NCBI GenBank assembly: GCA_008636105.1
Contig: VSDH01000006.1
Coordinates: forward strand, 1 to 64,000
Length of the DNA: 64,000 nt
Reading direction: 5' to 3'
Source: Candidatus Scalindua sediminis
GTDB lineage: Bacteria > Planctomycetota > Brocadiia > Brocadiales > Scalinduaceae
A program made the translations under genes and the position numbers. Position 1 is the stretch's first letter. Every line of letters starts with the position of its first letter. Shown one piece after another: positions 51,213-60,018 of this stretch. The notes beneath the pieces are model-generated. The model did no database searches, was not told the origin of the DNA, and saw only the letters and a program-made list of their open reading frames with translations.

Positions 51213-51959
51213 ATGGACAGCAACTCTATTAAGAAGCTTTTAAGAAAGGTACAAAAAGGTGAGCTTACAGCAGAAAAGGCGTTGCAATATTTTAAGGATT
51301 TACCATACAAAGATCTCGGGTTTGCCAAGGTTGATATTCATCGGACCATACGTTGCGGGTTTCCTGAGGTGATATTTTGCGCTGGTAAAACTCCTGCGCA
51401 AGTCCTTAGTATTGCCGATCAAATAATTAAAAACGGTGTAGATTTGTTAGCAACTCGTGCTAATAAGGAAATATTTGAGCATATTGCTCGAAAACACAAG
51501 AGCGCCAGATATAATGATATAGCCAGGACAATAGTTATTAGAAAATCCAGTCAAAAAAAAAAGAAGGGCTTAATCCTGGTTATAACTGCAGGTACGTCAG
51601 ATATTCCTGTAGCTGAAGAAGCAAAAGAGACTGCTGAAATAATGGGTAACAAGGTAAAGGTACTTTATGATGTAGGGGTTGCCGGTATTCATAGGTTGCT
51701 TGGAAACAAAAAAGATATTTCTGCTGCCAAAGTAATTGTTGTTGTTGCCGGCATGGAAGGAGCTCTTGCCAGTGTGGTTGGGGGAATGGTTGATCGTCCT
51801 GTTATTGGTGTGCCGACAAGTATAGGATATGGGGCTAGTTTTAATGGTATTGCACCACTTCTTGCAATGCTGAACAGTTGTGCTGCAAATGTAGCAGTTG
51901 TCAATATTGACAACGGATTTGGAGCCGCTTACATTGCATCATTAATAAATAATAGTTAA
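51213..51959 (+). CDS. larB: LarB (nickel-pincer nucleotide biosynthesis, PurE-like)
   Basis: 248 residues. The N-terminal helical part (LRKVQKGELTAEKALQYFKD) and DIHRTIRCGFPEVIFCAGKT are characteristic of LarB. The PurE-like core has ITAGTSDIPVAEEAKETAE, GVAGIHRLL, VVVAGMEGALASVVGGMVDRP-like and GVPTSIGYGASFNG. LarB carboxylates nicotinate adenine dinucleotide as the first step to the nickel-pincer cofactor. LarC and LarE are not in the window. Confidence 0.88.
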   Translation: MDSNSIKKLLRKVQKGELTAEKALQYFKDLPYKDLGFAKVDIHRTIRCGFPEVIFCAGKTPAQVLSIADQIIKNGVDLLATRANKEIFEHIARKHKSARYNDIARTIVIRKSSQKKKKGLILVITAGTSDIPVAEEAKETAEIMGNKVKVLYDVGVAGIHRLLGNKKDISAAKVIVVVAGMEGALASVVGGMVDRPVIGVPTSIGYGASFNGIAPLLAMLNSCAANVAVVNIDNGFGAAYIASLINNS

Positions 51960-51961
51960 CC

Positions 51962-52858
51962 ATGCTTCGAGTAAAAAACCTGCCTAAACTTATTTCTAGG
52001 AAAAAAAATACGCATAAAGGAAGTTATGGCCGGGTATTGGTGCTTGCCGGTTCTCCCGGTATGACCGGCGCAGCATACCTTTGTTGCAAAGCGGCGTTGA
52101 GGAGTGGTTCAGGCCTGGTTACGCTGGGTATACCAAAGAGTCTAAATTTTGTAATGGAAACAAAACTGACTTGCGTGATGACACATCCCTTGCCGGAAAC
52201 GAAAGCACTTACATTGTCTAATAAAGGCCGAGAAGAAATCCTGAAGTTATGTGAAAAGCACGATGTTGTGGCCTTAGGTCCCGGTCTTTCACAACAACCC
52301 GAGACAAAAAAGCTAATCCTCTGGATGATAAAAACAATAAACCGCTCAATAGTAATTGATGCTGATGGGATTAATACACTTACAGGTAACCTTCATATAT
52401 TATGCAAAATAAAAAAAAACGTAGTACTTACACCTCATCCGGGAGAGATGTCACGTTTAATAAACCTTGGTTTAGCAAAGGATGTACAAAAAAAGAGAAT
52501 TGACATTGCAACTAAGTTTGTAAAATCAATACATAAGCAATTGGGAAAAGAAAGGGATTTTATCTTGGTATTAAAAGGAGATAAAACGATAGTTGCTAAT
52601 TACAACAAGGTATATATAAATCATACCGGTAATCCCGGCATGGCAACGGCCGGCGCTGGAGACGTTCTTACGGGGATTATTGTGTCCTTAATCGGTCAGG
52701 GGTTTAATGTATTTGATGCTTCACAACTTGGTGTTTACATTCATGGTCTGGCGGGAGACATAGCATCAAAGAAAAAAGGAGAGGTATCGATGATTGCCTC
52801 AGATATACTTGATTGCTTGCCTGATGCATTCATAAGATATGGGAAAGAGAGATTATAA
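51962..52858 (+). CDS. nnrD: ADP-dependent NAD(P)H-hydrate dehydratase
   Basis: 298 residues of the ribokinase-like YjeF C-terminal family. KGSYGRVLVLAGSPGMTGAA, LTPHPGEMSRLI and the catalytic GNPGMATAGAGDVLTG are visible. It repairs hydrated NADH/NADPH. There is no YjeF N-terminal epimerase domain, unlike the fused bacterial form. ATG is 2 bp after larB. Confidence 0.92.
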   Translation: MLRVKNLPKLISRKKNTHKGSYGRVLVLAGSPGMTGAAYLCCKAALRSGSGLVTLGIPKSLNFVMETKLTCVMTHPLPETKALTLSNKGREEILKLCEKHDVVALGPGLSQQPETKKLILWMIKTINRSIVIDADGINTLTGNLHILCKIKKNVVLTPHPGEMSRLINLGLAKDVQKKRIDIATKFVKSIHKQLGKERDFILVLKGDKTIVANYNKVYINHTGNPGMATAGAGDVLTGIIVSLIGQGFNVFDASQLGVYIHGLAGDIASKKKGEVSMIASDILDCLPDAFIRYGKERL

Positions 52859-52862
52859 GTGG

Positions 52863-52886
52863 CACGGACAAACAAGTTTGTCCGTG
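52863..52886. repeat. Perfect short hairpin after nnrD
   Basis: CACGGACAAACAAGTTTGTCCGTG is fully self-complementary apart from its loop. It lacks a T-run, so it resembles the palindromic repeats of this genome more than an intrinsic terminator. Confidence 0.55.
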
Positions 52887-52943
52887 TTCTGAATCATTGA
52901 GTATTTACGTATTGATTACTAGTATACATATCACAATTTAAAA

Positions 52944-53330
52944 ATGACTCTTTCAATCGAACAACTTGAATCATGGGAAAAAGAGACAAGGATCCACCTT
53001 GACAAACTCCATGAAGTAGATGAGATGATCAAGAGAAAATTGGTAGATAAGAACCTTGCTAAACGGATGGGAACTGTTGCAGAGGATAATGTACAGATAC
53101 TTATTTCAAAGCTAAGGAATTCTTTAGAAGATTCTGATATACCGCAAATATGTGGCGTACTGGACAAAATCAAAAGTAAAGAACCTGACGATGAGATAAA
53201 AGTTGAACTTGAGAAGATTGCAAGAAAAAAAGGATGCGATGAAACATTCATTGAAACGATTAAGAATTATAGTGACAATATACTTCTCCTGGCAATGCAG
53301 GTTATAAAGAAATTGTTAAAACAAGCATAG
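52944..53330 (+). CDS. Small helical protein of unknown function
   Basis: 128 residues, highly charged and predicted almost all alpha-helical (SIEQLESWEKETRIHLDKL; DNVQILISKLRNSLEDSD; VELEKIARKKGCDETFIETI). No signal peptide, no cysteine pairs, no family recognised. It lies 86 bp after nnrD, separated by the hairpin at 52,863, and is convergent with the hydrolase. Confidence 0.6.
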   Translation: MTLSIEQLESWEKETRIHLDKLHEVDEMIKRKLVDKNLAKRMGTVAEDNVQILISKLRNSLEDSDIPQICGVLDKIKSKEPDDEIKVELEKIARKKGCDETFIETIKNYSDNILLLAMQVIKKLLKQA

Positions 53331-53352
53331 TTCCTTCCTGGTTTTAAGCAGC

Positions 53353-54204
53353 TTACCCGTTTTCGCTTTCCAGTTTATCAACGAACCTTCTGATTGTATT
53401 GAAATATTCTTCACCGCCCACAAAATAAGTGTCATTATGTGTGGCGCCCGGGATAGTATAAAATTCCTTTGGTTCATTGGCCGTCTCATATAACTTCCTT
53501 CCTTGCTCAATTGGGACCAGTTCGTCTTTATCTCCATGCATAATAAGAGTTGGCACTTTTATGTCCCTTATCTTTGAAATAGAATCATATTTTGTCTGTA
53601 AGATATAGCCGATGGGAAGAAAAGGATAAAGGTATTTCGCCAGATCTTTCATAGACGTGAAAGGAGTTTCAAGAATCAGTGCACAGCATTTCCCTTTTAC
53701 GGCAAGGTCAACGGCAACTGCACTACCGACAGAACGACCAAAAATAATAATCCTCTCGTGGTTTATGTCCTTTCGTGATTGTAGATACTTAAGGGCTGCT
53801 CCGGCATCAATATATGTTCCCTGTTCAGATATCTTACCCTCACTCTTGCCATATTGCCGATAATCAAAGATAAAGATATTTATATGCACTCTGTCATATA
53901 ACATCTTTATGTTTTCAAGTCTGTGGCTTATGTTACCTGCATTACCATGAAACCATAGTAATGTAAATAGATTATCATCAGTCAGAGATTTCATTTTACC
54001 GGGGATAAACCAGCCGTTAAGTTTCAATCCGTCTTCTGTATGAAATGTAACATCATCATATTCAAGACCCCAGTCGCCAGGTGTTGTATATAAGTCTTTG
54101 TCCGGGATAAAAATGAGTCGTTTCTCTATGAAGTTCATAAAAACCATTATAAACAAAATAAATAAGATGATGAAAATTAAAGACCTTGCAGGTTTTATCA
54201 ACAT
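53353..54204 (-). CDS. Membrane-anchored alpha/beta hydrolase
   Basis: 283 residues. An N-terminal helix (about 7-26) is a signal or membrane anchor. The oxyanion segment LLWFHGNAGN, nucleophile elbow FGRSVGSAVAVDLA, acid in MHGDKDELVPIEQG and catalytic His in PGATHNDTYF complete a serine hydrolase triad. Closest in layout to the Bem46/ABHD13-like esterases (family memory). Substrate unknown. Confidence 0.85.
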   Translation of the reverse strand: MLIKPARSLIFIILFILFIMVFMNFIEKRLIFIPDKDLYTTPGDWGLEYDDVTFHTEDGLKLNGWFIPGKMKSLTDDNLFTLLWFHGNAGNISHRLENIKMLYDRVHINIFIFDYRQYGKSEGKISEQGTYIDAGAALKYLQSRKDINHERIIIFGRSVGSAVAVDLAVKGKCCALILETPFTSMKDLAKYLYPFLPIGYILQTKYDSISKIRDIKVPTLIMHGDKDELVPIEQGRKLYETANEPKEFYTIPGATHNDTYFVGGEEYFNTIRRFVDKLESENG

Positions 54205-54756
54205 ATTAATCTTGACTAAACTTATAGCACATTTTGGTACTCTGTTCTAGTCAAGATCCATAAAATATTTTTGGTGTAGCGGGTTTGGAATGTATCAATG
54301 AAGATTTTGTTATTTTGCGCATCACGTATACTGCGAATTTAGGGTTTTTAGGTAAAGAATTTTGGGAATTGTGACGATAATAGGATTGGTTAATTTATGC
54401 TTGTTTTGCAGTACAAAAACACAATTGAAGGTTTGTTATACAAAAAGGCTCTTTGGCGCACGTGTTTAGTGGATTTTAAAACCCGAACAAATATCAAAAC
54501 TTAAACTAAATAGGGGGTTAAAAAAACTACACGGCATACTTAAGGAGCCTTTTTATTTTAATAATAGGAAACAAGAATACAAGTCATAGTTTAAACATAC
54601 GGAATGGAGGAAAGATAAAATATTCCTTTTTTGTGGTGGGTTAGGAATGTTTAAACTCTAACATTGTTACAAACTCCTTCTTGCTCGCTGGAAACCTCTA
54701 ATTGCTTTTTCCATCCCTGTTTCCCGTTCTGATATTTGAAAGTGAAGTTATAGAGA
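54205..54756. other. Intergenic region
   Basis: 552 bp between two minus-strand genes with no credible ORF. It contains the long-range hairpin at 54,442-54,560. Confidence 0.4.
54442..54560 (+). ncRNA. Possible small RNA bounded by an AAAAAGGCTC/GAGCCTTTTT stem
   Basis: AAAAAGGCTC (54,442-54,451) is perfectly complementary to GAGCCTTTTT (54,545-54,554), which runs into ATTTTA, a terminator-like end. The about 90 bp between the arms is AT-rich with GGGGGTTAAAAA. No conserved RNA family is recognised. A chance inverted repeat is the main alternative. Confidence 0.25.
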
Positions 54757-56025
54757 TTATATACTAGCAGGGAGTAAAGATGAAACCGTCTCAATCGCTT
54801 TCCTGAATTTTGTATTTCTAACATGTCTCCAGCTTAACTCTTTGGTCTCCTTTTCATCTGTTGTAATATTGTTTATAATTGGCAAGCCCTTAAGCCCCTT
54901 TGTTAATTCAAAGGAGCGTGTCCTTCCCGATGCTTCGCCTCCAGGTATCACATCCGTTACAAAATCCAGTACTACCTGTGTATTGTCAAAAATCGCGGTT
55001 GTTGCCTTTCTGCCGGCTTTAGAGTTGCCGATTGTCGCATCCGGTATAACCTCAATAGTATTTAAACCCGCCAGCATTATGTCTTCCCCAACATAAATCA
55101 TACTTCTCGAGACTCCCATAACAATATCACCGACTATTGCATCTTTAAAAATTTTCTTAAACAGATGTTTAGTCCTGTCAATTCCACCATGAGGCTTCGC
55201 CTCATCTCCTGGAGTATAGGCCCCTAAGGTCAATCCGCTTGCAACATTCTTAAAGAAATTACCCAGTGTCTTTGCAAAACCGACTTTTCTCCCCTCCTTT
55301 ATCTCTCCGTGATTATCTACATATCTGATTTTAGCACCGAGACCCATATCCTTCACCACATTCAGGAGGTTACTGCCTGCATCTGTTAAATCCTTCCCGA
55401 CTCTCTTTGAAAACTTGCTGTGGTCATAATCATTATCAATTACTCCAGAGGCCTTATTTAGAAAGAAATTATCACCACCCGGGTTTGATAATAATTGATC
55501 CTCCTTGTATAATTTATATTGCAGCGATACTGAAGACTTTGGAAGTGTTTCCATGTTTTTATCAGGCGTAATCATTTCCGCCCGCCATGCGTCTGGTGGG
55601 TTTATATTCTGTCTTTGAATATCAGGTCTTTCTGTATCACTTAACACTTCTGTGGGAGTACTACCGAAAGGATTTGTCTCTAATTCGCTGAGAGATACAA
55701 GAAATAACATTAATGAAAGCTTTGAGAGTTTTTCCAATGTATTGTTTGGTATATACGTTCCTGAATGATAATTTACCTTCTTACTGCCCAACGGGTTTGT
55801 CATATTTTTTTCAAATGTAGATATTCCTGTATTCTGTTCTTGAACATCATACTCCTTTGCACCATTTAACTCTTCATTGGGGTTACTACCGAAAGGAACT
55901 ATCCCCAGTTTGTTGAAGGATACAAGGAATAATATTAATGTTAGGGTTACAAGAGATACGAAACCCAAATGGGAAAAATAAGGAAAGTAAGATCTTCTAA
56001 ATTGTAAAATATAACGGAACAACAT
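54757..56025 (-). CDS. Unknown protein with an internally duplicated hydrophobic N-terminal module
   Basis: 422 residues from ATG 56,025, chosen for a strong AAAGGAGGT 6 bp upstream; a start at 56,067 has none. Two related blocks occur: about 27-64 (LILFLVSFNKL, VPFGSNPNEEL) and about 102-140 (LMLFLVSLSEL, NPFGSTPTEVL). Each has a hydrophobic stretch followed by PFGSxPxE. The middle and C-terminus (about 190-400) are moderately Gly-rich and unrecognised, with GLGAKIRY, GLTLGAYTPGDEA and VIPDATIG. Membrane association is likely from the N-terminus; function unknown. Confidence 0.6.
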   Translation of the reverse strand: MLFRYILQFRRSYFPYFSHLGFVSLVTLTLILFLVSFNKLGIVPFGSNPNEELNGAKEYDVQEQNTGISTFEKNMTNPLGSKKVNYHSGTYIPNNTLEKLSKLSLMLFLVSLSELETNPFGSTPTEVLSDTERPDIQRQNINPPDAWRAEMITPDKNMETLPKSSVSLQYKLYKEDQLLSNPGGDNFFLNKASGVIDNDYDHSKFSKRVGKDLTDAGSNLLNVVKDMGLGAKIRYVDNHGEIKEGRKVGFAKTLGNFFKNVASGLTLGAYTPGDEAKPHGGIDRTKHLFKKIFKDAIVGDIVMGVSRSMIYVGEDIMLAGLNTIEVIPDATIGNSKAGRKATTAIFDNTQVVLDFVTDVIPGGEASGRTRSFELTKGLKGLPIINNITTDEKETKELSWRHVRNTKFRKAIETVSSLLPASI

Positions 56026-56539
56026 TTTGATACCTCCTTTATTTAGTCGTCCAAAACGCAAGCACATAATAAGTGCTGGATTTGTCAGACATCACAGCAA
56101 CTATATTCTGAAAAAAAGAATCAGGCCATTGTTTCGCATCTCACTCTTTCAAGTAGTTTGCTTTTATGCCCAACTCTCAATTATCACAAAATTCGTACCA
56201 AAAGTGCACTAATGATTATCTAAGAAGGTAAAACATGTTGTATGTTATTATTATTATGCGCTTTAGAGTTTAGAGTTTAAGGTGGGAGAAGAGGTGACTC
56301 TTTTGGTTAAAGTATGTTTTTTAAACATAAACACACATTAAAAATAATAGATTTATGACATAAGTGTTTATTATGTAAAATACTAAAGTGTTTTTGTATT
56401 CCTTGACACCTATTCAACAATAGTTGACAGAAATTCGGTTTTTTTTAATAAATTTTAGAAATTTTCAGGTATCAATGGATTGCATATTAAAACTAGTTGG
56501 TTGCTTGAGAAGCCTGAATAGGGAGAAATAGGTGTGACT
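56026..56539. other. Intergenic region with two TTGACA boxes
   Basis: 514 bp without a supported gene. A short frame at 56,027-56,212 is a shadow opposite the upstream leader. TTGACA occurs at about 56,403 and 56,423 on the plus strand, but no plus-strand gene follows. Confidence 0.4.
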
Positions 56540-56950
56540 TCAACTTGTGTTCTTCAAGTGAAACTTAAGAATGTCTTTCCAGGTTACAATTCCCTCAACA
56601 CTGCCCTGGGGTGAGATAACAGGAAGGCAAGATATGTTATTCTCCAACAATAAATTACTAGCTTCTTCTATGCTGGTTTCCGCATCTACAGTAATTGGTG
56701 TTCTATTCATAATCTGATGGGCTTTTTTATCTAGGGTGGTAATATCACGGTGCTCCTCAGTAGGTGTGTCTAAAAATGGACTTAGTGCTTTTATAAAATC
56801 ACGATCGGATATTACGCCAACGAGTTTTTGGTTCTCCACGACCAGGATATGATGAAACTTAACATTTTCAAAGATCTCACTTATTATCTGGAGAGAATCA
56901 TCCATTTCTACCGTTACTACTCTACGTGTCATAATCGAGGAGATTTTCAT
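56540..56950 (-). CDS. Tandem CBS-domain protein
   Basis: 136 residues: two CBS motifs (3-60 with SIMTRRVVTVEMDDSLQIIS and LVGVISDRDFIKALS; 75-132 with IMNRTPITVDAETSIEEAS and VEGIVTWKDILKFHL). Such stand-alone pairs bind adenosyl nucleotides and regulate enzymes or transporters. Partner unknown. It lies beside two tRNA genes. Confidence 0.9.
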   Translation of the reverse strand: MKISSIMTRRVVTVEMDDSLQIISEIFENVKFHHILVVENQKLVGVISDRDFIKALSPFLDTPTEEHRDITTLDKKAHQIMNRTPITVDAETSIEEASNLLLENNISCLPVISPQGSVEGIVTWKDILKFHLKNTS

Positions 56951-57029
56951 TTGTGTTCTCCTACCAAGCTAACAGTTAAATTCATTCTACTTTGAATACT
57001 TTTCTTGTAACCTTAAGGGTAATAATAAG

Positions 57030-57103
57030 TGCGCCCTGAAGGAATCGAACCTTCGACCCACTGATTAAGAGTCAGTTGCTCTGCCTGGCTGAGCTAAGGG
57101 CGC
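57030..57103 (-). tRNA. tRNA-Lys (CTT)
   Basis: A 74-nt cloverleaf on the minus strand. The acceptor GCGCCCT pairs with AGGGCGC, discriminator A, and CCA is not encoded. The anticodon stem ACTGA/TCAGT encloses loop CTCTTAA, anticodon CTT. The T-arm has GTTCGATTC. Confidence 0.95.
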
Positions 57104-57217
57104 TGTATTTATTATAATATTTAGGAATGGAATTAAGTACAGGGAAGATTTGAACAATACGCTATTGTTGTTCGATAAAGGACACAGATAATAATTCACG
57201 TTTCCTAATTAAGTATC

Positions 57218-57294
57218 TGGCACGCCCGGCAGGACTCGAACCTGCAACCATTGGATTCGAAGTCCACTACTCTATCCAATTGAGCTACGGGCGC
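57218..57294 (-). tRNA. tRNA-Arg (TCG)
   Basis: A 77-nt cloverleaf on the minus strand. The acceptor GCGCCCG pairs with CGGGCGT, discriminator G, and CCA is encoded (57,218-57,220). The anticodon loop is CTTCGAA, anticodon TCG. The first pair of the anticodon stem is a G-A mismatch. The T-arm has GTTCGAGTC. Confidence 0.93.
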
Positions 57295-57335
57295 ATATTG
57301 TTTTTAAATATACTTACATAGATAATCTTTGTCAA

Positions 57336-57490
57336 CTTTTATCCGCCTTCGCAGAAGACCACGGGCTATGTCCGTGGATGAATGCGAAGTGGATACCCTC
57401 CGAAGCTTTAGCGAAGGAGGGTTACCCTTATTGCTTCGGCGGATTTCGCCGTACTATTGGTACCACGGGCTTCACCCGTGGGGCTCAATA
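57336..57490. repeat. Cluster of four short hairpins
   Basis: In order: CCACGGGCTATGTCCGTGG, then CCCTCCGAAGC...GCGAAGGAGGG, then CGGCGGATTTCGCCG, then CCACGGGCTTCACCCGTGG. They are strung together within 150 bp, the first and last being variants of one another. No coding potential. Confidence 0.7.
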
Positions 57491-57546
57491 ATCTTTTTGT
57501 CACAATAACAAGATGTTAAAGAGGAAAATGAATCATCCATTACCTT

Positions 57547-58689
57547 CTAAGCCCTCGATTCCCTTAGAAATCCGGGTTCGGAAATACTCCTTAAACCAAT
57601 TAATTTTGGGCTATTTATTCCCTTGTGCTGGATTAGGACCTTGAATATATCTCCCATCCCACCAGGTAGAAGAAGGGTCTTCATTTTCAGTATACCTCCA
57701 ATATCTCCGTATGATTCTTTCATCTTATCAAGGATTCCAAGTGCTATTAAAAAATGAGACTGTTTGGCAAAGCCAGTGGTTTTTAATCCACATTTACTTC
57801 CGGCTTGCATTAAGCTGCTGAAATTTACATGAGATGTCATATCCTGATTGCCAACCCTTACGAATGGATTCTCACTGGTGGTGTGTTTGTAATAACACAT
57901 CAGCGTTCCTCTGTACCTATCTTCAGAATAAAGATCTTCGGCAAGACAGCCGTAATCTATAGTGATAATAAAACCCCTCTTCAAGTAATGAGATATGTTT
58001 CTTATCCAGTTCAATGCATTTAAATTTACCTCTGCTTTTTGCCCTTCCTTTAAGTTTATACTTAATTCTTTAAAATAATCTCTCAATACTGGATCGGACA
58101 ACTCATCTGTTATTTCAAGGAACTCACCTTCCTTAGTTAATACATATATTTCTTGTAGGCAACCGTTTCGGACTGTTAGCTGATGTACTGGAAGAGAATC
58201 AACAAATTCGTTTGATAAAAAACACCCATCAATAGGTTTAAAGGAGAAGCCATCTGATGAGAAGGACTCCCATGAAATTCGATCTTCCAATCCTTTTAAA
58301 ATACCAGACTGTTTCACAACAAGGTTCTTGCTTATCTCTACAATTTTATAATCAATCTTCTCGGAAAATTCGGGAAACCTATCTTTAATAAAACTAATTA
58401 TGTCATAACAAAGCCAGCCCTTACCTGCTCCCATCTCTACAACCGTGAACTTACCCTTTCCTAATATTTTCCACATCTGTTCCAGTTGTCTGGCAATAAG
58501 TTCGCCAAAAACAGGGTGAACGTCTGAACTTGTATAATAATCACCCCTTTTTCCTATCTTCTCTTTTTCAGAAGTGTAGTATCCATATTTTGGATGATAA
58601 AGGGCCAAGTCCATGTAATCAGCAAAGGTTATCTTCCCTTTCTTTACTATTAAATTGACAATCTCTGCTTTTAAATCCGAGGTATCCAT
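57547..58689 (-). CDS. MidA/NDUFAF7-family SAM-dependent protein methyltransferase
   Basis: 380 residues. KITFADYMDLALYHPKYGYY, DYYTSSDVHPVFGELIA and the SAM site VVEMGAGKGWL match the family, which in eukaryotes methylates an Arg of complex I subunit NDUFS2. FLSNEFVDSLPVHQL and FIITIDYG are further conserved segments. The bacterial substrate is not established and no complex I gene is in the window. Length is typical. Confidence 0.87.
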   Translation of the reverse strand: MDTSDLKAEIVNLIVKKGKITFADYMDLALYHPKYGYYTSEKEKIGKRGDYYTSSDVHPVFGELIARQLEQMWKILGKGKFTVVEMGAGKGWLCYDIISFIKDRFPEFSEKIDYKIVEISKNLVVKQSGILKGLEDRISWESFSSDGFSFKPIDGCFLSNEFVDSLPVHQLTVRNGCLQEIYVLTKEGEFLEITDELSDPVLRDYFKELSINLKEGQKAEVNLNALNWIRNISHYLKRGFIITIDYGCLAEDLYSEDRYRGTLMCYYKHTTSENPFVRVGNQDMTSHVNFSSLMQAGSKCGLKTTGFAKQSHFLIALGILDKMKESYGDIGGILKMKTLLLPGGMGDIFKVLIQHKGINSPKLIGLRSISEPGFLRESRA

Positions 58690-58880
58690 AAACGAATGTT
58701 ATCAAAAATAATATACGTTTTCTATGGGTTAATCTAAGAATTTAGACTTTTCTGATATTGAGTTATGTTGAATCTAAAACTTTGTTTTCTTTAAAGAAAA
58801 CAAATGTTTGTAATCCTCCATTTTAGCGAATGTTATGACTGTATCGATTAGGATTCCAATTTTGATTATTTTGGCAAAAA

Positions 58881-58896
58881 TTGGCACGATAATTGA
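58881..58896 (+). promoter_or_regulatory. Sigma54-like promoter upstream of the secreted protein
   Basis: TTGGCACGATAATTGA has GG and GA spaced by exactly 10 bp. This is the spacing of a sigma54 -24/-12 element, but the -12 GC is GA. It lies 59 bp before the ATG. A TATAAT at 58,900-58,905 could instead serve a sigma70-type start, though without a -35 box at the right distance. Confidence 0.3.
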
Positions 58897-58954
58897 TGTT
58901 ATAATATAATAAAATGAAAGTTTTACTTAACCAGAGAAAAGGAGGGTGTGAGAA

Positions 58955-59377
58955 ATGTGTAGGACGACAAAATTGTTAACACTAGCCTTCTTTTTAGGAG
59001 CATTTCTTTTTGGGCTCAATGCATTTGCCGGGAAATCCGTTGATTGGCCTGGTTTTGCAGAAGGAGCTGCAAGCCTCGCCGTAGTCGATGGTAAGATAAA
59101 GAGTCTTGATCTGGAAAAAATGAGTATCACATTGGAAGAATGTGAAATGTTAGGACACGGTCCATTATTTCTAGGTAAAGATACAATCTGCTATATGGGA
59201 GATGCAAAGGCTGACATAGTATCAATTAGAGGTGGCACTAAATTCCAAAAGGAGGACGAATTAGGCTTTGACCATCTTAAGGCTGGTGATTACGTCAAAT
59301 GTAATTACTCAATAAGAGATGGAAGGTTTTGGGCAGTAAGAATTGTCCTGATCACTCCATATCTTAAGGTAGAGTGA
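58955..59377 (+). CDS. Small secreted protein of unknown function
   Basis: 140 residues with a signal peptide (1-25, ending LNAFAG); AAAGGAGGG precedes the start. The mature part (VVDGKIKSLDLEKMSITLEE, LGKDTICYMGD, LGFDHLKAGDYVKCNYSIRD, WAVRIVLITP) is predicted beta-rich with an OB-like pattern similar to DUF5666-type periplasmic proteins. Family membership is not certain. Probably periplasmic. Confidence 0.6.
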   Translation: MCRTTKLLTLAFFLGAFLFGLNAFAGKSVDWPGFAEGAASLAVVDGKIKSLDLEKMSITLEECEMLGHGPLFLGKDTICYMGDAKADIVSIRGGTKFQKEDELGFDHLKAGDYVKCNYSIRDGRFWAVRIVLITPYLKVE

Positions 59378-59465
59378 TTTACCGAAAAAGAAAGGGTACC
59401 TCTTAAACGGGTGCCCAATCTTTGATGGTAGGAAAAAGAATTGTTTGTCTCGAAATAGAATTTCA

Positions 59466-59580
59466 CCTAGGCTGAGCGATTTTTGAATCGAACAGAGGCG
59501 ATTTTCATATATAGAAGAATATCGCTGGTTAATAAAGACCCTTTATGCCACCAATTAGAAACCGCTCGATTTAGGACTAT
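59466..59580. repeat. Inverted-repeat element, family II, copy 5
   Basis: Ends CACCTAGGCTGAGCGATTTT (approximate) and CCGCTCGATTTAGGACTATA are diverged family II ends, with outward TATA. The interior has no gene. It sits after the secreted-protein gene. Confidence 0.5.
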
Positions 59581-59585
59581 ATAGA

Positions 59586-59612
59586 AAGCCCACATCTTTG
59601 TGGGCTTTTTTT
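59586..59612 (+). terminator. Rho-independent terminator
   Basis: AAGCCCACA-TCTT-TGTGGGCTT followed by seven T. It most likely ends the transcript of the secreted protein gene at 58,955, read through the family II element. Confidence 0.85.
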
Positions 59613-59745
59613 ATGTCTATACGCTCAAAAAAACTTATACAACCACGGTTGTATATGCTATTGTAATAAATAACATCAATCATTTAAAAGTATAGACTTT
59701 TGTTTCAGATAGCTATACGGATTTTCATGTTCCATTTTTGTGATT

Positions 59746-59975
59746 TATATACTTAGTATCTGTTGCGGAAATCTTAAATGCCCAAAAATGTCATTTTTAC
59801 CCCGCATTTTGCTTTCAGCAAGAAAGTAGCGGGGCTGAACCGGGTCCTGAATTAAATTCAGGATCTCTGATTTCAGAATCTTATATATCAATCCTGAATC
59901 AAGTGCAGGATCAGAGACCCTGAAACGAGTTCAGGGTGACAATATAGTGTTTCCGCAACAGATACTACTTATATA
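59746..59975. repeat. Inverted-repeat element, family I, copy 4 (longest)
   Basis: Ends TATACTTAGTATCTGTTGCG and GCAACAGATACTACTTATAT mirror each other over 26 bp with a few mismatches. Inside are ATTCAGGATCTC and GAGACCCTGAAACGAGTTC arms and an extra GC-rich insert (AGCGGGGCTG). 230 bp, no gene. The gap 59,613-60,018 holds nothing else. Confidence 0.75.
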
Positions 59976-60018
59976 TACTCGTATGGCTAAATTGGCTATA
60001 GAAAGAGACTGATTTATT

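Noticed and set aside
51213-51959. PurE (purine carboxylase) instead of LarB
   Set aside because: The N-terminal helical domain and DIHRTIRCGFPEV motif are LarB-specific, and the length fits LarB rather than PurE.
56403-56430. Tandem TTGACA boxes as promoters
   Set aside because: No plus-strand gene follows within a plausible distance and no -10 box is properly spaced.
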